A stretch of 64,000 nt of DNA from Roseibium porphyridii (GCF_026191725.2 NZ_CP120863.1:290001-354000), one strand, 5' to 3'; shown: positions 53,639-63,144, numbered from the stretch's first letter. Notes: generated by a model not told the origin, from the sequence alone. Made by a program: numbers and translations.

Positions 53639-54400
53639 CTAATTGGCCATCTCGGCCTCTCGCACGGCGAGTTCGATCTCATCGACCAGACCAGCTTCAA
53701 GACCGAGCCGTGCGGCCAGCATCTGCAGATAAGCCTGTTCGGCCGGGTGGTCGGGATCAATGGCAATGCGGGATGCAGCATAGATCTCCGCCGCAGATTC
53801 GGGACAGGAGGCACTTGCCACCACCTTGTCGAGATCGAGCGGGGAACGCAGTTCATCCATAAGGAAGGCCTTCGCTTCGCTGTCCAGACCGGCCTCATCG
53901 ATTTTCGCAAAAATCCGGTCTTGCTCTTCCCGGTCGATATGACCGTCGGCTTTAGCCGCCGAGATCATGGCCGTCAAAAGAGCAACGGCAAACTGGTTTT
54001 CGCCACCTGGTTGCTGCGCCGGATCAAAGGCGGTGCCTCGCGGCGCTTCCAGCGGAATGGGTTCGTCCTGCGGATATTGCGGGCGTGGCGCATTCTGCTG
54101 GTTGGCCTTGTGGCCCTGATAGGCTTTGTAGGCGAGACCGGCAACCAGAGCGAGGCCCCCATAAGTCACGGCCTTCTTGCCCATCTTCCGACCTGATTTT
54201 GAACCGAGCATCAGGCCGGCCAGACCGCCAAGTGCAAGTCCACCTCCCTGGGATGACAGAAAATCCTTGCCTTGGGACAGCAGATCACCTGAACCGCCAC
54301 GCTGAGCCGTGGCACCACCGCGGCCTCCATATTGGTTCCCCGGTTGACCGCCACCCTGGCTTCCCAGAAACTGATCCAGCAAGGATTTTGCGTCAAACAT
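53639..54400 (-). CDS. DUF533 (YebE-like) protein
   Basis: 253 residues. Starts MFDAKSLLDQFLGSQGGG; a Gly/Gln-rich N-terminal third, a glycine-zipper-like segment (GGLAGLMLGSKSGRKMG, VTYGGLALVAGLAYKAY) that could insert in a membrane, then a tellurite-resistance TerB-like helical domain (LLTAMISAAKADGHIDREEQ). DUF533 proteins are often envelope-associated. AAGGAG precedes the ATG. Confidence 0.88.
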   Translation of the reverse strand: MFDAKSLLDQFLGSQGGGQPGNQYGGRGGATAQRGGSGDLLSQGKDFLSSQGGGLALGGLAGLMLGSKSGRKMGKKAVTYGGLALVAGLAYKAYQGHKANQQNAPRPQYPQDEPIPLEAPRGTAFDPAQQPGGENQFAVALLTAMISAAKADGHIDREEQDRIFAKIDEAGLDSEAKAFLMDELRSPLDLDKVVASASCPESAAEIYAASRIAIDPDHPAEQAYLQMLAARLGLEAGLVDEIELAVREAEMAN

Positions 54401-54585
54401 CAATTGGCTCCTTTCAACAGCCCCTATCGGGGCAAAACGTATTTGCCCTATCAAATGGGACTTTCTTCCGGAGGCGCAAGATTAGGCTACCATTCGCGAC
54501 ACAATTGTATCGACCAATTCACAACCGGGTTGCACACGAAACACATTCGCTGCTTCTCGAGAATTCAATCCGCAAGACTGCAATC

Positions 54586-55080
54586 GTGATGGTCTTGGCC
54601 CTGTTCGCAGTGAGCGGCACGGCAACAACCACGCTGGCCGCAGACGGTGCAGTCGATGCCTATTTGCCCGTCGCCGATGCGACACTCAAATCGTCTTATG
54701 CCAAGCTGATGGAACAGGAAAACATCAGTTCGACAGACAAGCTATTTGCGCATCGTATCGATGGGTGCATACGAGGCTCGAAACACAAAACCATTCACGC
54801 CGTTCAGGACCGTGGTTTGCCGCGCGGACCAGAGTATCCGACTTTCGTCTTCGTATCCGAGCCCAACCACGACGATATGCAGCTCATCCAAAAGGCTTTT
54901 GCAGGCCGGCATCTCTATTTCCTTGACGAAACAGCCTGTCGGCCCGATGCCTGTCTCCTGTCAGCAGAAAAGGGCTATTCGGATATTTGCCTTGCCGACG
55001 GCTCGGGAAGTCCGGGTGAGAATCTCCCTGGCCTGCGCCAGGATTTCTGGTCAGATCTGCTCAAACTCTTTGGGTTGTGA
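54586..55080 (+). CDS. Exported hypothetical protein, start uncertain
   Basis: About 164 residues from the GTG at 54586. A hydrophobic stretch (MVLALFAVSGTATTTLA) with probable cleavage at LA-ADG gives a signal peptide, but the positively charged residues (SIRKT) lie before the GTG, so the true start may be further upstream at a non-ATG codon. The mature part has four cysteines, including ETACRPDACLL, and ends DFWSDLLKLFGL. No family recognised. No Shine-Dalgarno precedes the usable starts. Converges with the Lrp gene. Confidence 0.5.
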   Translation: MMVLALFAVSGTATTTLAADGAVDAYLPVADATLKSSYAKLMEQENISSTDKLFAHRIDGCIRGSKHKTIHAVQDRGLPRGPEYPTFVFVSEPNHDDMQLIQKAFAGRHLYFLDETACRPDACLLSAEKGYSDICLADGSGSPGENLPGLRQDFWSDLLKLFGL

Positions 55081-55085
55081 AAACC

Positions 55086-55559
55086 TCAAGACCGTCCAAG
55101 CGGCAACAGGTTGTCGTCTTTCAGAGTTTCCATGGCGATCGATGATCTGACATGATGGACAGCCTCCTGGGGCAACAGTTCGTCATTTATAACGTGGCTA
55201 AGTGCTTTCAGGTCTGGAACGACGATCTTGAGCATATAGTCCTGGTCACCTGTCAGTGTATGAGCTTCCTGCACTTCCGGCATTGCCTTGACCATGTTGC
55301 GAAAGCGGCGGGCATTCTCCTTGCTGTGGGCACCCAACGTTACGCCGACAAAAGCAGTAACCGTCAAGCCCAGCGCCTCGGCATCCAACGCGGCCCTGTA
55401 TCGACGGATAATCCCCGCTTCTTCCAACTTGGCCCTTCTGCGTGAAACCTGACTCGCAGACAGATTTATCACGTCGCCCAGCTCGGAATTGGTGAGCGCA
55501 GCATTTTCCTGCAATGCGGCCAACAACTTCACATCATATCCATCCAACGCAACTGTCAT
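55086..55559 (-). CDS. Lrp/AsnC-family regulator adjacent to hpd
   Basis: 157 residues, full HTH (LTNSELGDVINLSASQVSRRR) and RAM domain (LTGDQDYMLKIVVPDL). The start at 55559 (MTVALDGYDVK) fits the family. It is divergent from 4-hydroxyphenylpyruvate dioxygenase with 128 bases between, so it probably senses tyrosine, phenylalanine or a related keto-acid and controls hpd. The gap contains a GTGC-TTT-GCAC palindrome near 55614-55624. Confidence 0.88.
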   Translation of the reverse strand: MTVALDGYDVKLLAALQENAALTNSELGDVINLSASQVSRRRAKLEEAGIIRRYRAALDAEALGLTVTAFVGVTLGAHSKENARRFRNMVKAMPEVQEAHTLTGDQDYMLKIVVPDLKALSHVINDELLPQEAVHHVRSSIAMETLKDDNLLPLGRS

Positions 55560-55687
55560 GCGTCTTTCCTTAATTTTCTGCAAGAACCATGCACTAACTT
55601 ACGCGAAATCACGTGCTTTGCACACACACTGCGCATCTTTGCCTCCATCCTGCTCTCAATGACGAAAGCTCCAGAGGAGGCTCTTTT

Positions 55688-56800
55688 ATGGGACCGTTTC
55701 CACATGATGCACCACCTGCTCAAATAAATGACCAGAATCCTGCTGGCACCGATGGTTTCGAGTTTGTTGAATTCGCCCATCCAGAGCCAGAGAAGCTCGA
55801 CGCCCTGTTCCGCAAGATGGGATATGTCCCTGTTGCAAAACACAAGAGCAAGAACATCACGCTCTACCGTCAGGGCGATGTGACCTATGTCTTGAACGCG
55901 GAGCCGGGCAGTCACGGCATGTCATTTGTCGAAACGCACGGCCCTTGCGCGCCGTCCATGGCCTGGCGTGTTGTCGATGCGCAAAAGGCTTTTGACCATG
56001 CTGTCGCAAAAGGTGCGACACCGTATGAAGGCGAGGGCAAGGTTCTGGAGACACCGGCCATCGTCGGCATCGGCGGATCGCTGCTCTATTTTGTCGACAG
56101 ATATGGCGGAGCTGGCTCGGCCTATTCCGCAGAATTCAACTGGCTGGGTGAAGAGAATCCAAGACCGGGTGGTGTCGGCTTTTATTATCTCGACCATCTC
56201 ACCCACAATGTCTATCGCGGCAACATGGACAAATGGTGGGATTTTTATCGGGACCTCTTTAACTTCAGGCAGATCCACTTCTTCGACATCGACGGTCGCA
56301 TCACGGGTCTCGTCAGCCGCGCGATCACGAGCCCCTGCGGGAAAATCCGTATTCCGTTGAATGAATCCAAGGATGACACCAGCCAAATTGAGGAATACCT
56401 GAAAAAGTACAACGGCGAAGGCATCCAGCACATTGCTGTGGGAACCGACGACATTTACGACAGCACGGACAAACTTGCCGCCAACGAGCTGAAATTCATG
56501 CCTGGCCCTCCGGATACCTACTATGAACGATCTTCTGAGCGCGTTCAGGGGCATGAAGAGCCGATCGACCGGATGAAAAAACATGGCATTCTGATCGACG
56601 GCGAAGGAGTGATCGATGGCGGCACCACCAAAATCCTCTTGCAAATATTTTCAAAAACCGTGATTGGTCCGATCTTTTTCGAATTCATCCAGAGGAAGGG
56701 CGACGAAGGCTTTGGTGAAGGTAATTTCCGCGCTCTGTTCGAATCCATTGAAGAAGATCAGATCCGCCGAGGTGTGATTAAAACTGAAGCCGCCGAGTAA
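55688..56800 (+). CDS. hpd: 4-Hydroxyphenylpyruvate dioxygenase
   Basis: 370 residues; iron enzyme converting 4-hydroxyphenylpyruvate to homogentisate in tyrosine degradation. Ligands are H170 (YLDHLTHNVYRG), H248 (GEGIQHIAVGTDDI) and E332 (FFEFIQRKG). GGAGG lies seven bases before the ATG. Followed by a strong terminator, so monocistronic; homogentisate dioxygenase is not in the window. Confidence 0.96.
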   Translation: MGPFPHDAPPAQINDQNPAGTDGFEFVEFAHPEPEKLDALFRKMGYVPVAKHKSKNITLYRQGDVTYVLNAEPGSHGMSFVETHGPCAPSMAWRVVDAQKAFDHAVAKGATPYEGEGKVLETPAIVGIGGSLLYFVDRYGGAGSAYSAEFNWLGEENPRPGGVGFYYLDHLTHNVYRGNMDKWWDFYRDLFNFRQIHFFDIDGRITGLVSRAITSPCGKIRIPLNESKDDTSQIEEYLKKYNGEGIQHIAVGTDDIYDSTDKLAANELKFMPGPPDTYYERSSERVQGHEEPIDRMKKHGILIDGEGVIDGGTTKILLQIFSKTVIGPIFFEFIQRKGDEGFGEGNFRALFESIEEDQIRRGVIKTEAAE

Positions 56801-56825
56801 ACCCACTTGCCGGTCGCTCTGGAAG

Positions 56826-56859
56826 GCCGCTTTCTCCTGATGAGAGAGCGGCTTTTTTT
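56826..56859 (+). terminator. Intrinsic terminator after hpd
   Basis: GCCGCTTTCTC (56826-56836) pairs with GAGAGAGCGGC (56842-56852) with one wobble, followed by seven Ts. Confidence 0.85.
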
Positions 56860-56879
56860 GATGCAGGCATTCTTTAGAA

Positions 56880-57181
56880 AGCTCCACCAAGTCCTTCCTG
56901 GAACAACAACTTTCGGTATGTTTGAAGGGCGAGTTTACGGTTATCAGATTTTTTCGCGATTTTTTTTGCAAAAAATTTTTTGTCGTAAACTACTGAAAGA
57001 TATGTGAGTTTTTGAACAACTTCAGCCTTAAGAAACATTCTCAAGACGTTTTTTGAAAAAGCTCGGGAACAAGGCCGGTTCCAATGGGTTTTACTATCAG
57101 AGGCTGCCGAGTAGGCCCTCTGTTGCATTGTCTAAGCACAAACTTCTAATACCTCTGCGCATTGCGTAGAGGTTTTTTTTT
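56880..57181 (+). ncRNA. Candidate small RNA ending in an orphan terminator
   Basis: This 300-base AT-rich stretch has no gene but ends in a textbook plus-strand terminator (57152-57181). Just before it a hairpin forms from CAGAGG (57097-57102) and CCTCTG (57116-57121). hpd already has its own terminator, so the second one implies a separate transcript. No promoter could be fixed, so the 5' end is unknown; the coordinates give the outer limit. Confidence 0.4.
57152..57181 (+). terminator. Orphan intrinsic terminator
   Basis: CCTCTGCGC (57152-57160) pairs with GCGTAGAGG (57164-57172), one G-U wobble, three-base loop, followed by nine Ts. No plus-strand gene precedes it within 290 bases. Confidence 0.88.
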
Positions 57182-57196
57182 GCTCGTGCAATTTCC

Positions 57197-58141
57197 CTAG
57201 GATTTGACCTTTGCTTCGAGCACATCCCAGACCTTGCCCGCAACATCGGGACCGCCGAGTTTGCGGATTGCCCTGATGCCCGTGGGTGCGGTGACGTTGA
57301 TCTCCGTCAGCAGGCCGTCAATGACGTCGATACCGACCAGAATGAGACCTTTCTCTCGCAAGGAAGGGCCCAGTCGCGCGCAAATTTCGCGCTCGCGATC
57401 TGTCAAGTCGCTGTCAGTCGGCGCTCCACCACGCACCATGTTGGATCTGAGATCACCCTCCGCCGGAACGCGATTGACCGCTCCCGCGAACTCACCATTG
57501 ACCAGCAGGATACGCTTGTCGCCGTGTTTCACATTCGGCAGGAATTGCTGAATCACCCATGGTTCCCGGAAGGTCGCATCGAAAAAGTCATAGAGGGAGC
57601 CGTAATTGAGGTCATCGTTGGTGATGCGGAACACGGCTGCGCCACCATGACCAAACAGCGGCTTCATGACGATGTCGCCGTACTCCTGGCGGAACAGGTC
57701 TATTTCCGTCCGGTCCTTCGTGATCAGCGTCGGAGGCATCAGGTCTGCAAATTCGGTAACGAACAGTTTTTCAGGTGCGTTGCGCACTTCCCTGGGATCA
57801 TTGACGACCAACGTGGAAGGATGGATTTTCTCAAGAATATGCGTTGCGGCGATGTAAGACAGATCAAATGGCGGGTCCTGACGCATCAACACAACGTCCA
57901 TCTCGCGCATGTCGACACGCCGCTTTTCGCCAAGTGTGAAATGATTTCCCTTCTGATCGCGAACCTCGACATGTTCGAGCGCACAGAAAACCTCATCGCC
58001 CCGCAATGCCAGCCGTTCAGGCGTATAATGGTATAGCTCATGACCCCTGGATTGAGCTTCAAGCATCAGTGCAAATGCACTGTCACCTGCAATATTGATG
58101 GTCGAGATATGGTCCATCTGGACCGCAACTTTCAAAGCCAT
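57197..58141 (-). CDS. gshB: Glutathione synthetase GshB
   Basis: 314 residues, ATP-grasp. [21 protein letters not shown] opens the protein; [47 protein letters not shown] (glycine loop) and [19 protein letters not shown] (metal site) follow. Completes glutathione synthesis. Encoded in the same direction as yraN and rsmI, 176 bases away. Confidence 0.96.
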   Translation of the reverse strand: MALKVAVQMDHISTINIAGDSAFALMLEAQSRGHELYHYTPERLALRGDEVFCALEHVEVRDQKGNHFTLGEKRRVDMREMDVVLMRQDPPFDLSYIAATHILEKIHPSTLVVNDPREVRNAPEKLFVTEFADLMPPTLITKDRTEIDLFRQEYGDIVMKPLFGHGGAAVFRITNDDLNYGSLYDFFDATFREPWVIQQFLPNVKHGDKRILLVNGEFAGAVNRVPAEGDLRSNMVRGGAPTDSDLTDREREICARLGPSLREKGLILVGIDVIDGLLTEINVTAPTGIRAIRKLGGPDVAGKVWDVLEAKVKS

Positions 58142-58317
58142 GAGGTAACTTCCGGCGGGCGCGCATCAGCGCGGAGGGATTTTAGATCGGGTGGTCCAGA
58201 TATGCGTTCGGTTTACGGCTTTGTCCAGAGGGGACCTCGTTTGCTGCAATCCTTCACTTTGGCGAAGTCCGCCAGAACCGGATGGACGGTGTCCGGTCAG
58301 CGTTGCCAGGGCGTCGG

Positions 58318-58707
58318 CTAATCCCGAGCCTCAAACGCGTTTTCAATCCGCTCAGGCAAAGCCCAGGGACGCACAACCACAATATCGAAGCGGAGCGTAA
58401 AAAATCCTGCCTTTGGATGCTGTGAGACAAAAATCTTCGCGGCCTTGGCAATGCGCTTCTGGCTTGCCGGGGTCACAGCTTCCAGCGCCGCATCGCGGGT
58501 CTTGCGCGCTTTGACCTCAACAAAGGCAACCGTCTTGCGTTTTTTGGCAATCAGATCGATCTCTCCTGCCTTTGTCTTGTAGCGCCGTTTCAGGATCCGC
58601 CATCCTGTCAGGCGCAAATACCAGGCAGCCCAGGTCTCCGCTGCCAGTCCGCGCTTGTGTGCCCTTTGCCGCTTTGCCTTTTTGCTCTTTTGACCGGAAG
58701 CGGCCAT
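58318..58707 (-). CDS. yraN: YraN/UPF0102 endonuclease-like protein
   Basis: 129 residues. Restriction-endonuclease-like fold with GLAAETWAAWYL, KTKAGEIDLIA and AFVEVKARKT (the D-ExK motif). Lysine-rich N-terminus. UPF0102 members lie next to rsmI in many genomes. The start overlaps the rsmI stop (TGATG). Confidence 0.93.
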   Translation of the reverse strand: MAASGQKSKKAKRQRAHKRGLAAETWAAWYLRLTGWRILKRRYKTKAGEIDLIAKKRKTVAFVEVKARKTRDAALEAVTPASQKRIAKAAKIFVSQHPKAGFFTLRFDIVVVRPWALPERIENAFEARD

Positions 58708-59621
58708 CAGTTGCCGGCTCCCTTCAGTTCAAGCGCGCGTTTATAGACGTCGCTGCGCTCAAGCCCGGTCGCCTTGGCTACCTTCTTTGCTGCTGCACTT
58801 ACTGGCATTTCAACGAGTGCTTTGCTCAAGAGTGCATCCAGATCGGCCGCGTCTTCTTCTGGCGCTTCTTCCGGCGGGCCAACAAGGATGACGATCTCTC
58901 CCTTGACGGTCAGTTCCTGAAATCTTGCAGCAAGCTCACCGAGTGTTCCGCGCTCAAATGTCTCGAAGCGCTTGGTCAGTTCGCGCGCGACGACCGCCTC
59001 ACGACCATCTCCCAATGACGCCGCCATCAATTGCAAGGTGGCCCCGGTTCGGTGTGGCGATTCAAAAAAGATCAATGTTGCCGGGATTTTCGCCAATTCC
59101 TCCAGTCTCCTGGATTTCGGTCCGCCCTTTTGCGGCAAGAAACCGGCAAAAAGAACTGTGTCGCTCGGCAGGCCAGCAGCAACCAGGCCACTGAGCGGAG
59201 CCGATGCGCCTGGGATAGGAACGACCTTGTGACCGGCGGCAACGACATCTCGAACCAACCGGTATCCGGGGTCTGAAACGAGCGGTGTTCCAGCATCGGA
59301 AACAAGTGCCACAGCTTTGCCGCTGTCCAAGGTGTCCATGATCTTGGGGCGCTGTTTGTCCGCGTTGTGCTCGTGATAAGGCATCAAGGGGGTTTTCAAA
59401 CCGAACTTCTGCGTGAGCGTGGACGTGACGCGCGTGTCTTCGCAGGCAATGACGCTGCTCGCCGCCAGAGTTTCCAGTGCTCGAACGGTAATGTCACCAA
59501 GATTGCCGATCGGAGTTGAAACGATGTAGAGCGCCGGTTCCAGATTGGGGGCGGAAAAGACGTGTTCGGAGAGGCCATAGCGGTTTTTGTCGCCGGACGG
59601 AGCGGGTAAATCTGTCGTCAT
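58707..59621 (-). CDS. rsmI: 16S rRNA (cytidine-1402 2'-O) methyltransferase RsmI
   Basis: 304 residues. LYIVSTPIGNLGDITVRALETL, CEDTRVT, VALVSDAGTPLVSDPGYRLV, PGASAPLSGLVAAGLPSD and FFESPHR are invariant RsmI/tetrapyrrole-methylase blocks. AAGGAG lies six bases before the ATG at 59621. Divergent from the LppC-like gene, as in many proteobacteria. Confidence 0.96.
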   Translation of the reverse strand: MTTDLPAPSGDKNRYGLSEHVFSAPNLEPALYIVSTPIGNLGDITVRALETLAASSVIACEDTRVTSTLTQKFGLKTPLMPYHEHNADKQRPKIMDTLDSGKAVALVSDAGTPLVSDPGYRLVRDVVAAGHKVVPIPGASAPLSGLVAAGLPSDTVLFAGFLPQKGGPKSRRLEELAKIPATLIFFESPHRTGATLQLMAASLGDGREAVVARELTKRFETFERGTLGELAARFQELTVKGEIVILVGPPEEAPEEDAADLDALLSKALVEMPVSAAAKKVAKATGLERSDVYKRALELKGAGN

Positions 59622-59818
59622 GGCAGCTCCTTTCCACCCGGCGACACTGGGAATGGACCCAACGCCGGGATGCTTCATGCCCTTGCGCTATCGCCTGAGC
59701 ACACCCGATGCAAGGCAAATCCACTGTTGATCAGATGGATATGCTATTGAAACGCCATCTAAACTGGACAGGTTCGAAACGAATACGTAAGTCTTTCCCA
59801 AAGGGTGGATTGACAGAT

Positions 59819-61042
59819 ATGGCAAGCGGAATGCGGGGCGACGACGCGCAACAGCGCAGACGGTTATTCTTGAAAACGGCGCTGGCCGGCACCGGTACCA
59901 TGCTGCTTGGCGGGTGCATGGGGTCGACCCTTGGGTCTTATCCGGGCAATCAAATACAACCCGAAGCACAGCCACAGATATCAGGCGAGGTGATTGGGTC
60001 CGGCTCGGTGCGCATCGGTTTATTGCTACCGCTGGCGAGTACCAGCAATGACACATCTGTCGGCACCGTCTTTAAAAATGCCGCCGCCCTTGCCCTTCAG
60101 AATTTTCCAAGTGCCGATCTCCAACTGCTGGTCAAAGACACGGGCGGAACCGCGACCGGCGGGCGCGCTGCCGCACAGGCAGCCATTTCCGAAGGCGCTG
60201 AACTCATCCTCGGCCCCGTGTTTTCTACCGCGGTATCAGGGGCCGCACAGGCAGCCAGATCCAGTGGCATTCCCGTAATCGCGTTTTCAACCGACACGTC
60301 TGTTGCTTCACGAGGCATCTATCTGCTGAGCTTCTTGCCCGAAGGCAACGTCAAGCGCATCATCGGATACGCCAACAGCCAGCGCAAAAGCTCTTATGCA
60401 GCTCTCATTCCGGAGAGCCCGTACGGTGCCGTGGTCGAAGCAGCGTTTCGCCAGGAAGTCGGACGTGGTTCGGGGCGGATCGCCACGATCCAGCGATACA
60501 AGCAAACCGGCTCGGATACGTCCGACCTGGTCGCCAAAACGTCGGCCTTGACGTCGGTTCTCAACAATATCGATGCGTTGTTCGTGCCTGCTGGCGGGTC
60601 TGCTCCAAGCACTGTCGTTCAGACACTCGTTGGGCAAGGCGCTGATTTCGGCAGGATCAAGCTGCTGGGAACCGGGCAATGGGACGTTGGCCAGATCAAA
60701 AGCAATCCGGCTCTCGCCGGCGCATGGTTTGCCGGCCCTGAAGAGCAGAACTTCAACACCTTCGCGCAGCAATACCAGAAGACCTATGGCTCCGCACCGC
60801 CACGCAACGCCAGTCTTGCCTATGATGGCGTAACGCTGTGCGCCGGCCTTGTGCGCGCGGCCGGTCAGCAGCGTTTTCAGCAGAATATATTGACCAATCG
60901 CGACGGTTTCATCGGTATTGACGGGCTATTCCGCTTTCAGTCCAATGGTCTCAATCAACGCGGGCTCGCCGTGTTCCAGCTCACTGGCGCGGGTGTACAG
61001 GTGATATCGCCAGCGCCAAGGGACTTCAGGTCCGGTTTCTAG
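59819..61042 (+). CDS. Penicillin-binding-protein activator, LppC/LpoA-like lipoprotein with Tat-type signal
   Basis: 407 residues. The N-terminus contains RRRLFLKTALAGTGTMLLGGC: an RRxFLK twin-arginine motif immediately before a lipobox LLGGC (Cys near residue 33). The rest is a periplasmic-binding-protein-like fold (RIGLLLPLAS, LILGPVFSTAVSGAAQAARSSGIPVIAFSTD). E. coli LpoA has an extra N-terminal domain that is absent here. Divergent from rsmI, the same neighbourhood as lpoA in E. coli. ATG start preferred; a TTG three codons upstream is possible. Confidence 0.9.
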   Translation: MASGMRGDDAQQRRRLFLKTALAGTGTMLLGGCMGSTLGSYPGNQIQPEAQPQISGEVIGSGSVRIGLLLPLASTSNDTSVGTVFKNAAALALQNFPSADLQLLVKDTGGTATGGRAAAQAAISEGAELILGPVFSTAVSGAAQAARSSGIPVIAFSTDTSVASRGIYLLSFLPEGNVKRIIGYANSQRKSSYAALIPESPYGAVVEAAFRQEVGRGSGRIATIQRYKQTGSDTSDLVAKTSALTSVLNNIDALFVPAGGSAPSTVVQTLVGQGADFGRIKLLGTGQWDVGQIKSNPALAGAWFAGPEEQNFNTFAQQYQKTYGSAPPRNASLAYDGVTLCAGLVRAAGQQRFQQNILTNRDGFIGIDGLFRFQSNGLNQRGLAVFQLTGAGVQVISPAPRDFRSGF

Positions 61043-61096
61043 CGTGCCGCACACGTTCAGGATGAACCGAACAGCTGTCGGGGGTAAAAAGTCAAG

Positions 61097-62320
61097 ATGC
61101 TGAGCGGCAAGCAGATCGTTCTGATCATCAGCGGTGGCATAGCCGCCTACAAATCTCTCGACCTGATCCGGCGTCTGAAGGAGCGTGGGGCGCGTGTCGT
61201 TCCGGTCATGACGAGAGGCGCTCAGGAATTTATCACGCCTCTCTCTGTCGGTGCTCTGTCAGCTGAAAAGGTGTTCACAAGCCTCTTTGACCGGGAAGAC
61301 GAGCACGACGTTGGTCATATCCGGCTTGCACGCGATCACGACCTAATCCTGATCGCGCCAGCCACTGCCGATCTTATGGCCAAGATGGCGCACGGTATTG
61401 CCGACGACCTGGCAACTGCGGTTCTGTTGGCAACGGACACTCCCGTGCTGGTGGCACCGGCGATGAACCCCAAGATGTGGCAAAACCCTGCGACCCTACG
61501 CAATCTTGAGACACTGAAACAACGGGGCCTGACCTTTTGCGGTCCGGCCTCGGGCGAGATGGCGGAAAAAGGAGAGGCCGGCGTCGGGCGCATGAGCGAA
61601 CCGCTTGAGATCGTCGCAGCTGCAGAGGCATTGCTAAGGGATACGGACGCCAAGGCCGGCATGCTGCCGCTGACTGGCAAGCATGTGCTGATCACATCCG
61701 GTCCGACCCATGAGCCGATCGACCCTGTGCGCTACATCGCCAACCGCTCATCCGGCAAACAAGGTCACGCGCTGGCAAAAGCCGCCTTTGCTGCCGGTGC
61801 GCGCGTCACGCTTGTGTCCGGACCTGTGACATTGCCCGATCCGGATAACATTGAGGTTCACCACGTAGAGAGCGCTGCAGACATGCTGCAAGCGGTCAAC
61901 GCCAGCCTACCTGCCGACATTGCGATCATGGCAGCAGCCGTTGCTGACTGGCGCGTGACATCCGAGGGGAAGCAAAAGATCAAAAAGGATGGGAGCGGCA
62001 AGCCTCCCAGGCTGGATCTTGCTGAAAATCCCGACATCCTGAAAACCATCGGGCACCATCCCGACTTGCGCCCCAAGCTGTTGATCGGCTTTGCCGCCGA
62101 AACGAAGGACCTTGTTGCCAATGCGCGTGCCAAACTGGAACGCAAGAATGCCGACTGGATTGTCGCCAATGACGTCAGTCCCGAAACCGGCATCATGGGC
62201 GGTGACGCCAACACAATCCGGCTGGTCAGCAAAGACGGCGTGGAGGACTGGCCGCAAATGAGCAAATCGGACGTTGCAGCCAGGATTATCGCGCGGGCAG
62301 CTGCCGCTTTGACTTCCTGA
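61097..62320 (+). CDS. coaBC: Bifunctional phosphopantothenoylcysteine decarboxylase / phosphopantothenate-cysteine ligase CoaBC
   Basis: 407 residues. N-terminal flavoprotein half: GGIAAYKSLDLIRRL, catalytic H74 in DVGHIRLA, PAMNPKMWQNPAT with N124. C-terminal synthetase half: ITSGPTHEPIDPVRYIANRSSGKQGHALA, KIKKD, IGFAAET. E. coli Dfp carries an active-site Cys in an ACG motif of the flap; here the equivalent is AEK (E157) with a different Cys at 148. Start ATG follows GGGG. Confidence 0.95.
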   Translation: MLSGKQIVLIISGGIAAYKSLDLIRRLKERGARVVPVMTRGAQEFITPLSVGALSAEKVFTSLFDREDEHDVGHIRLARDHDLILIAPATADLMAKMAHGIADDLATAVLLATDTPVLVAPAMNPKMWQNPATLRNLETLKQRGLTFCGPASGEMAEKGEAGVGRMSEPLEIVAAAEALLRDTDAKAGMLPLTGKHVLITSGPTHEPIDPVRYIANRSSGKQGHALAKAAFAAGARVTLVSGPVTLPDPDNIEVHHVESAADMLQAVNASLPADIAIMAAAVADWRVTSEGKQKIKKDGSGKPPRLDLAENPDILKTIGHHPDLRPKLLIGFAAETKDLVANARAKLERKNADWIVANDVSPETGIMGGDANTIRLVSKDGVEDWPQMSKSDVAARIIARAAAALTS

Positions 62321-62343
62321 GCCGGTCCGAACCTGCGCTTCGG

Positions 62344-63144
62344 TTATGTACCGAAGTCGAAGTAGCTCATGCTGATCGACCCATATTCATAGCTCCGATG
62401 CAACAATTTGGGCTTGGTCTTTGGCTCACCCGCTCCAAACGCAAAGAAGAGCGGCAGAAGATGTTCTTCGGTGGGATGGTTCTTGCGGAAGTCCGGCGCG
62501 GCTTCCAGATCCTCAAAATATTCGATGGAACCTGCCTCCAGTCCCTGGTCCAGCCAATTGTCAAAGCCGGAGACCCAATCAGGAGCAGGAGACCCCTGGG
62601 GTGAGATGCGTCGCAGATTGTGGGTCGTGCTGCCGGAACCGACAATCAGATAACCCTTTGTCTTCAAAGGCGCGAGATCTCTGCCAAGCTTAAAGAGAGT
62701 GGCCGGTGTGCTGCCGAAAGGCAGAGACAGCGCGATGACGGGGATGTCGGCTTCGGGATAAGCGAGGGACAGCGGAACCCAGGCGCCGTGGTCAAGGCCC
62801 CATTCGCTGTCAAGGATGACGTCGTGACCTTGATTTTCAAGCAGGCGAGCGACCTCGTCGACCTGATCTTCATCCGCGATTGCAGGATAGTCGATATCGT
62901 AAAGCGCTTTCGGGAAGCCTTGAAAATCATGGTAGGTGCGCAGACGACCCGGAGCAGAAAGCCTCAAGCCCGGCGTTTCCCAGTGAGCGGACAGGATGAC
63001 AATTGCTTCCGGGGTGGGCGTTACATCCGCAAACGACTTCAAAAAACGGCTGGCCGCCGTATCTTCCAGAGCAAGGGTCGGTGCGCCATGTGCGAAAAAC
63101 ACCGACGGGGTCTTGGCCTCCTGCATCTCGCTTGCTCCATTCAT
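62344..63144 (-). CDS. DODA-type extradiol aromatic ring-opening dioxygenase (YgiD-like)
   Basis: About 266 residues. SVFFAHGAPTLALED (metal-binding His), ILSAHWETPG, DHGAWVPLSLAYPEADIPVIALS and IVGSGSTTHNLRRI match the LigB/DODA family with four conserved histidines (zinc or iron). The start is either MNGASEM (63144) or MQEAKTPS (63126). Converges with coaBC. Confidence 0.92.
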   Translation of the reverse strand: MNGASEMQEAKTPSVFFAHGAPTLALEDTAASRFLKSFADVTPTPEAIVILSAHWETPGLRLSAPGRLRTYHDFQGFPKALYDIDYPAIADEDQVDEVARLLENQGHDVILDSEWGLDHGAWVPLSLAYPEADIPVIALSLPFGSTPATLFKLGRDLAPLKTKGYLIVGSGSTTHNLRRISPQGSPAPDWVSGFDNWLDQGLEAGSIEYFEDLEAAPDFRKNHPTEEHLLPLFFAFGAGEPKTKPKLLHRSYEYGSISMSYFDFGT

